Below, piece after piece: positions 6,031 through 13,189 of a stretch of DNA of 17,520 bases (position 1 is the first letter of the stretch; every line of letters starts with the position of its first letter). Below the pieces are notes generated by a model that did not search any database, was not told where the DNA came from, and saw only the letters and a list, made by a program, of their open reading frames with translations. The stretch is from DAIOEK01 sp964600595 (GTDB lineage: Bacteria > Chloroflexota > Anaerolineae > Anaerolineales > Anaerolineaceae). A program made the position numbers and the translations under genes. The DNA lies in NCBI GenBank assembly GCA_964600595.1, contig CAZRKL010000041.1, positions 1 through 17,520 on the forward strand. The letters are read 5' to 3'.

Positions 6031-7322
6031 AATCTAAACAGGCACATTCNNNNNNNNNNNNNNNNNNNNNNNNNNNNNNNNNNNNNNNNNNNNNNNNNNN
6101 NNNNNNNNNNNNNNNNNNNNNNNNNNNNNNNNNNNNNNNNNNNNNNNNNTCCAGGTGGAAGGATACTATTCGAGGAGTACTTCTCGCGGCGGTGATTTGC
6201 CTGGGTATCTATCTTGTAATTTACTTCACATCAACACCGAAATCTTTACCTCGCCGGGGAATAGCTGCTTTTATTGCATCGGCAATTTTATTAACTCTCC
6301 TATGGCGCCTTTTATATATCCGCATTTTCACTGCTCAACCCTTTATTCGTCGGGTTCTGTTGGTGGGAGCTGGGAATTCCGGAATAACCCTAGCTCAAAT
6401 GATCAAGACCGTAACCCCTCCTCCATTTGAAATTGTGGGCTGGGTGGATGATGATTCCCAAAAGATCGGAACAGAGATCATGGGATATAAGGTTCTGGGG
6501 GGACACAAAGCATTACTGCAATTGGTCGATGATGAGAGTATCTCCGATCTGGTAATTGCCATATCCGGTGAAATGAATGGCGCTATGTTCCAGTCTATTC
6601 TAGATGCCCAAGAAAAAGGGATAAGTATCACAACGATGCAATCAGTATATGAAGAGTTATTCAACCGGGTACCAATCTTCCATCTTGAATCCGATTGGGT
6701 TCTGCGAGGATTTGGTGATCAGGCTCGCATCGGTGGATTCTATGAATTAGCAAAACGTTTTATGGATATTGTGGGTGGTATCGTTGGCGTAATTATCCTT
6801 CTGTTGATTTTTCCATTTGTATCCATCGCGATTCTCCTGGACACGGGTAAACCAATTTTCTATTATCAAAAGCGGCTTGGTAAAGGTGGGCAACCATACA
6901 ACATTATCAAGTTCAGAACCATGGTCGTTGAATCTGAAAAGGATGGAAAACCCAGATTTGCGCAGGAGCATGATACCCGTGTTACACGGGTGGGAAGATT
7001 CTTACGGAAAAGCCACCTGGATGAAATACCACAGTTTGTGAATGTTCTTTTGGGGCAAATGAGTCTGGTTGGTCCGCGCCCTGAACGTCCCGGAATGGTA
7101 CAGGAACTCCAAAAGAATATTCCGTTTTACCGGGCTCGCCTGCTTGTTAAACCGGGCATAGGCGGTTGGGCACAAGTAAATTTTGGCTATGCTGGAACGG
7201 TGGAAGATACAGCCACAAAACTTGAATATGATTTGTATTATATTCGCAGGCGTAACCTTTTCCTGGATATTATCATAATAATTCGCACTCTTGGTGCAGC
7301 AATCGGATTGAGAGGACAATAA
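6027..7322 (+). CDS. Polyprenyl-phosphate sugar-1-phosphate transferase (WcaJ-like), interrupted by assembly gap
   Basis: Starts glycan assembly by moving a hexose-1-phosphate from a UDP-sugar to undecaprenyl phosphate. After the gap come two membrane spans (from RGVLLAAVICLGIYLVIY and from GIAAFIASAILLTLL), a nucleotide-binding domain starting RRVLLVGAGNSG, another span (GGIVGVIILLLIFPFVSI) and the C-terminal Bac_transf catalytic domain with YQKRLGKGGQPYNIIKFRTM, SHLDEIPQFVNVLLGQMSLVG followed by PRPERPG, and KPGIGGWAQVN. The 5' end is damaged: only MKSKQAHS precedes 100 N, and the first two membrane spans expected for this family are missing. The frame across the gap is not proven. The start at ATG 6027 overlaps the GT2 stop by 4 nt. 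The substrate could be glucose, galactose or an N-acetylated deoxysugar made by the neighbours. Confidence 0.9.
   Translation: MKSKQAHXXXXXXXXXXXXXXXXXXXXXXXXXXXXXXXXXXSRWKDTIRGVLLAAVICLGIYLVIYFTSTPKSLPRRGIAAFIASAILLTLLWRLLYIRIFTAQPFIRRVLLVGAGNSGITLAQMIKTVTPPPFEIVGWVDDDSQKIGTEIMGYKVLGGHKALLQLVDDESISDLVIAISGEMNGAMFQSILDAQEKGISITTMQSVYEELFNRVPIFHLESDWVLRGFGDQARIGGFYELAKRFMDIVGGIVGVIILLLIFPFVSIAILLDTGKPIFYYQKRLGKGGQPYNIIKFRTMVVESEKDGKPRFAQEHDTRVTRVGRFLRKSHLDEIPQFVNVLLGQMSLVGPRPERPGMVQELQKNIPFYRARLLVKPGIGGWAQVNFGYAGTVEDTATKLEYDLYYIRRRNLFLDIIIIIRTLGAAIGLRGQ
6050..6149. other. Assembly gap (100 N)
   Basis: Exactly 100 N, the conventional placeholder for a scaffold gap of unknown length. It falls near the 5' end of the sugar-1-phosphate transferase. 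The nucleotide-binding domain begins near residue 108 as scored here, while relatives of about 460 residues have it some tens of residues later, so the real gap is probably longer. Confidence 0.98.
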
Positions 7323-7323
7323 T

Positions 7324-8253
7324 ATGAAAGCACTTGTCACAGGTGGCGCTGGTTTTATTGGCTCTCACCTGGTGGATACACTTGTTGAATTTGGTTACCA
7401 AGTCAGAGTACTCGATAACCTTTCCACAGGGAACCTGGATCATCTTGCGGGCAATAAGAATAATATCGAATTCATACAAGGTGACATTCGGTCACAGGAT
7501 GATGTGAAGAGAGCTTTTGCAGGTGAAATTGATCTGGTTTTCCATCTCGCCGCTCATATCTCAGTTGCAGATTCAATGAAAAATCCAGATGTTTGTTTTG
7601 ATATTAATGTCCATGGCACGAATTTGCTGTTACAAACAGCTGCTGAAATGAAGGTGAAAAAGGTAGTCATTTCATCCAGCGCAGCTGTATATGGGGAACA
7701 GGTGGTTCTGCCAATTTCTGAAGATGCTGCCCTTATGCCATTATCTCCTTACGGTGCATCTAAACAGATGGATGAAATTCTGGCTTCCCTCTATTCCCGT
7801 TCTTTTAATCTCCCCGTTGTCTGTCTTCGATATTTCAATGTCTATGGTCCCCGTCAGAATCCCAATTCTCCATACGCGGCTGTAATCCCAATAATCATGC
7901 AAAAAGCCATTACTGGTGAGCAAATTACTGTTTATGGTGATGGAAACCAAACCCGTGATTTTGTTTTCGTAAAAGATATCGCCAGAGCAAATTTACTGGC
8001 TGCAAAATCTGATGCGGCAAATGGATCAGCCATAAATATCTGCAGCGGTGAGCCAACAACCATTAATCAACTCATTAACTCTATACGTCAGCTAATCCCA
8101 GACTCTAATAAACCCAAATATAAAAACGCACGGTTGGGAGATATCTATGATTCATATGGAGATCCTTCACTGGCAAGAAAATTGCTTGATTTTTCAATAA
8201 CGGAAGATCTGAAAACCGGGCTGAAACAAACGCTTGTGTGGATGAGAAATTGA
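7324..8253 (+). CDS. NAD-dependent NDP-sugar epimerase/dehydratase (GalE-like extended SDR)
   Basis: An extended short-chain dehydrogenase/reductase acting on nucleotide sugars in the cytoplasm, most like UDP-glucose/UDP-GlcNAc 4-epimerases. It has 309 residues, typical for the family. NAD is bound by TGGAGFIGS (residues 6-14) and by D31 after the second strand. The catalytic Ser lies in SSSAAVYGE (118-125) and the Tyr/Lys pair is Y143/K147 in SPYGASK. RYFNVYGPRQ and GDGNQTRDFVFVKD are typical substrate-side motifs. It should supply the 4-epimer sugar donor for the transferases in this operon. ATG 7324 is 1 nt after the preceding stop, with AGAGG (7311-7315) as ribosome site. dTDP-glucose dehydratase or GDP-mannose activity is less likely but not excluded. 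Confidence 0.93.
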   Translation: MKALVTGGAGFIGSHLVDTLVEFGYQVRVLDNLSTGNLDHLAGNKNNIEFIQGDIRSQDDVKRAFAGEIDLVFHLAAHISVADSMKNPDVCFDINVHGTNLLLQTAAEMKVKKVVISSSAAVYGEQVVLPISEDAALMPLSPYGASKQMDEILASLYSRSFNLPVVCLRYFNVYGPRQNPNSPYAAVIPIIMQKAITGEQITVYGDGNQTRDFVFVKDIARANLLAAKSDAANGSAINICSGEPTTINQLINSIRQLIPDSNKPKYKNARLGDIYDSYGDPSLARKLLDFSITEDLKTGLKQTLVWMRN

Positions 8254-10142
8254 AAACTAAACCATTTATCAGAAATAGATTTGTCTTATTAGGCGATCTG
8301 GTATTAATCCTCGCTGTTGTGCTTGGCAGTTATGTTGTCCGATTAGAGCTCAATACGGTATTTCCATTCTATACACCATCCATGCTATGGATGGTCGGAC
8401 TCTCGCTAATCATCAAACCTCTGATTTATTTTGAGTTTGGCTTGTATCGGAGGCTTTGGATCTATGCCAGTGTCCAGGAATTAAAACTAATAGTTGCTGC
8501 GGTTACCTCAGCATCCATCCTAGTTTCTGTAACGATGATCAGCCTCTTTAGTCTTGGGCTTTTCATTGGATTTCCGCGCTCAGTATTAATTATTGACTGG
8601 CTGGCATCCATCCTTGCAGTGGGCGGGTTGCGTTTTATCTTCAGACTGCTTGCCGAAAATAAGACAAATACAAATTTGTCGCGTTTCGTGCCGAACGCGC
8701 GAAAACTACTGATTGTTGGGGCAGGCGATGCTGGCGCTCTTGTTGTTCGGGAGATGCAGAAAAATCCACAAATAAACCTCATCCCGGTTGGCTACCTGGA
8801 TGATGCCAGAGAAAAGCAGAATAATCAGATCTATGGTGTTCCAGTTGTCGGTGTGCTGAATGATCTTGCCAAAGTTCTAGATAATCAACAGGTTGATGAA
8901 GTGGTTATTGCCATACCATCAGCTCCCGGACGGGTTGTTAGACTTGTTGCGGATGTATGCCGGCTAAAAGGGGTGCCATTCAGAACCATGCCTGGCATCT
9001 ATGAATTGATTGGCGGCAAGGTTAGTGTCAATCGCTTGCGTGATGTTGATATTGCTGACCTGTTACGGAGGGACCTTACCCGAATCAATGATGAACTGGT
9101 TGGCTCAAAACTGGGTGGAAAAACAGTTCTGGTCACAGGGGCTGGCGGTTCCATTGGACGTGAAATCTGCAGACAGGTTTCACGGTGGGGACCTTCATCT
9201 TTAATTCTCCTGGGGCACGGTGAAAACAGTATTTTTGAAGCCCTGATTGAGTTAAGGGAGGACTATCCGTCACTACCTTTGCGTCCTGTGATCGCAGATA
9301 TTCGCGATTATCCACGTCTTCAGGATGTATTTACTCAATTACGACCAGATATTGTGTTCCACGCTGCAGCGCATAAACATGTTCCATTAATGGAAATGAA
9401 TGTATGCGAAGCAATTACTAATAACGTCCTGGGCACTCGAAATGTCGTATCCGTTTGTAATGCAACAGGTGTAAACCGGTTAGTAATGATATCGACAGAT
9501 AAAGCGATACGCCCAGTAAATGTCATGGGTGCCACGAAACGTATGGCAGAGATGATGGTACTGGATACAGCCAGAAGAACCGGTAAGCCATATAGTGTTG
9601 TGCGCTTCGGAAATGTTTTGGGCAGCCGGGGTAGTGTGGTGCCGTTATTTAAAAGACAAATTGCTCGCGGTGGTCCAATAACAGTTACGCATCCTGATAT
9701 GAAGCGATACTTCATGACCATCCCAGAGGCTGTACATCTTGTACTCCAAGCTGCCGCGATGGGCGAGAGTGGAGAGGTGTTTGTTCTTAATATGGGCCAG
9801 CAGGTTCGTATTTTGGATCTGGCTGAAGATTTGATCCGTCTTTCAGGATTGCAACCGGGGAAAGATATCGAAATTGTCTTCACCGGAATTCGCCCTGGAG
9901 AAAAGCTGTCAGAAGAATTATGGGATGAAGGGCATACTTTTGCCAGGACGCAGCATCCGGATGTCTACCGTTTGGATGGTCAGGATAATCTCAGCGGAGA
10001 GACACTTCACCAAAGCGTGGAAGAATTAATCCACCTGGCTCAGGAAGGTGACACGACTTCTGTTGTTGCCCTGCTGGATGAACTGATACCAGGATCTGCT
10101 GTGCGAAGCACTCCCCCACCGGAACTAACTTCCATTGACTGA
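8238..10142 (+). CDS. Membrane-bound UDP-GlcNAc 4,6-dehydratase-like protein (WbpM/CapD/PglF type)
   Basis: Converts a UDP-HexNAc to a 4-keto-6-deoxy sugar, the entry to QuiNAc, FucNAc, bacillosamine and related sugars. The 634 residues match the long WbpM/CapD/PglF class: four membrane spans (about residues 15-135), a first Rossmann domain with LLIVGAGDAG (from about 155), and the catalytic SDR domain with GAGGSIG (301-307), HAAAHKHVPLME and STDKAIRPVNVMGATKR. M430 stands where classical SDRs have Tyr, with K434 kept; this Met is typical of the WbpM/PglF group and is not a defect. GTG 8238 overlaps the epimerase end by 16 nt; TTG 8250, which overlaps the epimerase stop, is an alternative start. 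The stop shares one base with the next ATG (TGATG). Confidence 0.93.
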   Translation: MDEKLKTKPFIRNRFVLLGDLVLILAVVLGSYVVRLELNTVFPFYTPSMLWMVGLSLIIKPLIYFEFGLYRRLWIYASVQELKLIVAAVTSASILVSVTMISLFSLGLFIGFPRSVLIIDWLASILAVGGLRFIFRLLAENKTNTNLSRFVPNARKLLIVGAGDAGALVVREMQKNPQINLIPVGYLDDAREKQNNQIYGVPVVGVLNDLAKVLDNQQVDEVVIAIPSAPGRVVRLVADVCRLKGVPFRTMPGIYELIGGKVSVNRLRDVDIADLLRRDLTRINDELVGSKLGGKTVLVTGAGGSIGREICRQVSRWGPSSLILLGHGENSIFEALIELREDYPSLPLRPVIADIRDYPRLQDVFTQLRPDIVFHAAAHKHVPLMEMNVCEAITNNVLGTRNVVSVCNATGVNRLVMISTDKAIRPVNVMGATKRMAEMMVLDTARRTGKPYSVVRFGNVLGSRGSVVPLFKRQIARGGPITVTHPDMKRYFMTIPEAVHLVLQAAAMGESGEVFVLNMGQQVRILDLAEDLIRLSGLQPGKDIEIVFTGIRPGEKLSEELWDEGHTFARTQHPDVYRLDGQDNLSGETLHQSVEELIHLAQEGDTTSVVALLDELIPGSAVRSTPPPELTSID

Positions 10143-11140
10143 TGACCACACTAACCAAACAGGAATGGGATGCATTTCTTCAACATCACCCTGAAGCACA
10201 TTTTCTTCAATGCGGCGCCTGGGGTGAAGTTAAATCTCACTTTGGTTGGTATCCCAGACGTATTCAAGTAGGTGATGTTGGAGCACAGGTCCTTTTTCGA
10301 AAGCTTCCGTTAAAACAGACAATTGCCTATATTCCTAAAGGACCAGTAGGAAAACCTGACCAGAATTTCTGGTCTGAGTTGAATGAGCTTTGCCATGCCC
10401 AGAGTGCGATTTTTCTAAAAATCGAACCTGATTACTGGGAAGGTGACAATACCCTTAAACAAGACACATGGGTTGCATTTCAAGAATCTGACAATATCCA
10501 ACCGAGAAGGACAATAATTGTGGATCTTTCTGCTGGTGAAGATGCTGTATTATCACGGATGAAACAGAAAACAAGGTACAACATCAACCTGGCAGTTAAA
10601 AAGGGTATTGTTGTAAAACCCTGGCGCGATTTTGAATCACTTGGAAAAATGTTTGCTATTACAGCTGACAGAGATGGGTTTGGAGTACACACAGCATTGT
10701 ATTATCAGAAGGTGTTTGAGGAATATCATAAATCTGGTCAAGTAGAAGTGTTATGCGGATTCTTAGATACAACGCCTCTGGCTGCAATTATGGTCATAAA
10801 GCAGGGAGATCGTTCCTGGTATGTTTATGGCGCTTCTACCAATCTTGAGAGGAATCGTATGCCGACCTATTTGGTCCAATGGGAAGGTATCCGTTGGGCG
10901 ATAGCGCAAGGATGCAAGACATATGACCTCTGGGGTATACCTGATGAAGAGGGATCTGATCTGGAGGTAGGATTTGAAGGCAGGTCTGATGGATTATGGG
11001 GTGTATATAGATTTAAGCGTGGCTTTGGGGGAGAAGTTTTCAGATCGGCTACTGCCCACGATCGTGTTTATTCACCAATACCTTACAAATTATATCAATG
11101 GTATATTGGCAGAAGAAAACAAAAAACATTAGGTGGATAG
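10142..11140 (+). CDS. FemAB-family aminoacyl ligase, first copy
   Basis: FemAB/FemX-type proteins use aminoacyl-tRNA to add amino acids to the stem peptide of lipid II or peptidoglycan, making the interpeptide branch. The 332 residues contain the N-terminal pattern FLQ-x4-W-x-E-x-K followed by GW-x-P, the sequence AYIPKGPVG, the signature KQKTRYNIN (141-149) at the junction of the two GNAT-like halves, YYQKVFEEY, and a C-terminal YDLWGIPDEEG then GVYRFKRGFGGE. All regions expected of the family are present. Which amino acid is added cannot be read. ATG 10142 shares a base with the previous stop, and the second copy begins immediately after its own stop. FemAB relatives also occur in exopolysaccharide loci with other acceptors, so a glycan role is possible. 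Confidence 0.9.
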   Translation: MTTLTKQEWDAFLQHHPEAHFLQCGAWGEVKSHFGWYPRRIQVGDVGAQVLFRKLPLKQTIAYIPKGPVGKPDQNFWSELNELCHAQSAIFLKIEPDYWEGDNTLKQDTWVAFQESDNIQPRRTIIVDLSAGEDAVLSRMKQKTRYNINLAVKKGIVVKPWRDFESLGKMFAITADRDGFGVHTALYYQKVFEEYHKSGQVEVLCGFLDTTPLAAIMVIKQGDRSWYVYGASTNLERNRMPTYLVQWEGIRWAIAQGCKTYDLWGIPDEEGSDLEVGFEGRSDGLWGVYRFKRGFGGEVFRSATAHDRVYSPIPYKLYQWYIGRRKQKTLGG

Positions 11141-12226
11141 ATGTTTGTTATAGAAAAAATAGCTAATCCATCCCCTGAAGAGTGGAAATCAATCATTTCT
11201 TCCTTACCAAATCCGCATATCCTGCAGACGGTGGAATGGGCGGAGTTAAAAGAGATAAATGGTTGGAAACCTCTATTTTATATATGGAAGGATTCTTCCA
11301 GCAGAATAGTTGCTGGAGTGTGCATTCACAGGAAAAAAATTCCTGTTCTTCCTATGAGCTTGTTGTACTCACCGCGTGGACCTTTATGCGACTGGCAGGA
11401 TATGAATATTTGTCAGGTAGTTCTAAAGGATTTGGTGAAAATCGCCAGAGAGCAGAATGCAATATTTCTAAAAATAGACCCTGAGGTAGAGATAGATGTT
11501 ATTCCCGATGGAATAAATAGTACTACTGATGTATTGAAGACCATTGGCTGGGAATATTCAAATGAACAACTCCAATTCAGGAATACTATATTTTTAGATC
11601 TATCACTTGAGACTGATGAGCTTCTATCGCGGTTCAAGCAAAAAACCCGGTACAACATCCGACTGGCAGAAAAGAAGGGTGTTCAAATAAGGCAGGGTAC
11701 GGAAGAAGATTTACCCTTCTTGTACCAGATGTACGCGCAGACCGCATTACGCGATGGGTTTGCAATTCGTTCCCGAGATTATTATTTGAAAGTCTGGTCA
11801 ACATTGATGAACACCGGGATGGCTATTCCATTGATAGCCGAAGTGAATGGTGTGGCAGTCTCAGCAATGATTATATTTATTTTTGCTGAAAGGGCATATT
11901 ACTTTTACGGAATGTCAAGTGGAGAATACAGGGAATGGATGCCTAATCACCTTCTGCAATGGAAAGCCATTCTGCTGGCAAAGTCTATGGGTTGTTCCGT
12001 TTACGATTTCTGGGGTGCCCCAGATAATTTTGTTGAAAGTGATCCGATGTATGGAGTGTACCGGTTTAAAGAAGGCTTTAATGGGAGAGTATTTAAAAGC
12101 ATTGGAGCATGGGATTATCCAGTCTCAAGATTCTTATACACATTCTACGGTCATACTCTTCCCCTGATATTGAATTGGATGCGGCGCTTAGGAAAAAAAC
12201 GAATCCAACGAGAGGTAAATAGATGA
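11141..12226 (+). CDS. FemAB-family aminoacyl ligase, second copy
   Basis: A paralogue of the preceding gene, 361 residues. It shares the same framework: ILQTVEWAELKEINGWKP at the start, LYSPRGPL, KQKTRYNIRLAEKKG with KQKTRYN at 166-172, a GNAT-like core (AVSAMIIFIFAERAYYFYG), and YDFWGAPDN then GVYRFKEGFNGR near the end. The copies are clearly divergent, so this is an old duplication, and they may add different residues one after the other, as FemA and FemB do in staphylococci. ATG 11141 directly follows the stop of copy one, with AGGTGG (11131-11136) 4 nt upstream. The stop overlaps the PLP-enzyme start as ATGA. Specificity is unknown. Confidence 0.9.
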   Translation: MFVIEKIANPSPEEWKSIISSLPNPHILQTVEWAELKEINGWKPLFYIWKDSSSRIVAGVCIHRKKIPVLPMSLLYSPRGPLCDWQDMNICQVVLKDLVKIAREQNAIFLKIDPEVEIDVIPDGINSTTDVLKTIGWEYSNEQLQFRNTIFLDLSLETDELLSRFKQKTRYNIRLAEKKGVQIRQGTEEDLPFLYQMYAQTALRDGFAIRSRDYYLKVWSTLMNTGMAIPLIAEVNGVAVSAMIIFIFAERAYYFYGMSSGEYREWMPNHLLQWKAILLAKSMGCSVYDFWGAPDNFVESDPMYGVYRFKEGFNGRVFKSIGAWDYPVSRFLYTFYGHTLPLILNWMRRLGKKRIQREVNR

Positions 12227-13185
12227 TTATCCCAAGGATTAAAATTGCACATTTGCCCACACCTGTGGAATGGCTTCCAAATATTACTGCCCTCCTGAAT
12301 GGACCAAATATATTGATAAAACGGGATGATCTGACAGGGATCGGTTTTGGAGGAAATAAGATTAGAAAATTGGAATGTCTGCTGGCAGATGCGCAAGCAA
12401 ATGGCGCTCAAATGCTGATAACAACCGGAGCATTGCAATCCAATCACTGCCGACAGACAGCTGCTGTTGCGGCGAAGTATGGCTTGAAATGCAGGCTGGT
12501 ATTGGCTGGTGAAGAACCACAACAACCCAGCGGGAACTATCTGTTGGATTTATTAATGGGCGCTGAAGTTATCTGGACTTCTCGCGCTAAACGGGATGCT
12601 ACTTTAAAATCAACATTTGATCAAGCATGGGAAGAAGGCGAGCGGCCGTTCATGATACCGTATGGAGGCTCAAATCCTGTCGGAGCGATGGGCTATGTTG
12701 TCGCTATGCAAGAGCTTGCTGCACAGCAGGTGAATCCTGATTGGATCGTATTTCCCAGCTCATCTGGGGGAACACAAGCGGGAATGGCACTGGGAGCCAG
12801 GTTAACGGGTTTTAAAGGAAAAATATTAGGCATAAGTATCGAAGATAAAGCTGCCGACTTACAGAGCAAGGTTGCGGACCTGGCAAATCAAATGGCTGAA
12901 CGGCTCATGGTGAATGAAGTTTTCTCTTCTGAAAACATCCTTGTCAATGATGATTACCTTGGGGCTGGTTATGGTATGTTTGGGGAGCTCGAAAAAAATG
13001 CCATAAAATTCTTTGCTCAAAAGGCAGCGCTATTCTTAGATCCGGTATACACAGGTAGGGCAGCGGGTGCATTAATGGACCTAATAAATAAAAAATTCTT
13101 AAAGCGTGGAGAGACCGTCCTGTTCTGGCATACCGGTGGACTTCCTGCAATATTTGCTGAATCTTACCAGCCTGAATTAATGTAG
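12223..13185 (+). CDS. PLP-dependent D-cysteine desulfhydrase / ACC deaminase family enzyme
   Basis: A fold-type II PLP enzyme. Family members split D-cysteine to pyruvate, sulfide and ammonia, or open 1-aminocyclopropane-1-carboxylate. The 320 residues are near family length. PLP-binding K46 sits in GFGGNKIRKLE. The substrate-carboxylate loop is GALQSNHCRQTAA (69-81), the phosphate region is FPSSSGGTQAGMALG, and YGGSNPVGAMGY matches the family core. SNHCR is closer to D-cysteine desulfhydrases than to the SNQTR of ACC deaminases, but D-serine or another D-amino acid is possible. ATG 12223 overlaps the FemAB stop, with AGAGGT upstream. It is the last gene of the operon and ends 4 nt from the convergent kinase gene. 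Placement beside wall ligases hints at D-amino acid turnover (inference). Confidence 0.88.
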   Translation: MIIPRIKIAHLPTPVEWLPNITALLNGPNILIKRDDLTGIGFGGNKIRKLECLLADAQANGAQMLITTGALQSNHCRQTAAVAAKYGLKCRLVLAGEEPQQPSGNYLLDLLMGAEVIWTSRAKRDATLKSTFDQAWEEGERPFMIPYGGSNPVGAMGYVVAMQELAAQQVNPDWIVFPSSSGGTQAGMALGARLTGFKGKILGISIEDKAADLQSKVADLANQMAERLMVNEVFSSENILVNDDYLGAGYGMFGELEKNAIKFFAQKAALFLDPVYTGRAAGALMDLINKKFLKRGETVLFWHTGGLPAIFAESYQPELM

Positions 13186-13189
13186 TAAT

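Noticed and set aside
9489..9542. Met in place of catalytic Tyr in the WbpM-like dehydratase
   Set aside because: At first it looks like a dead SDR enzyme, but Met at this position with conserved Lys is the norm for the WbpM/PglF/CapD group.
9335..9883. A 182-codon minus-strand open frame opposite the WbpM-like dehydratase gene
   Set aside because: It lies wholly antisense to a strongly conserved catalytic domain, lacks recognisable motifs and reads as the reverse shadow of that gene.
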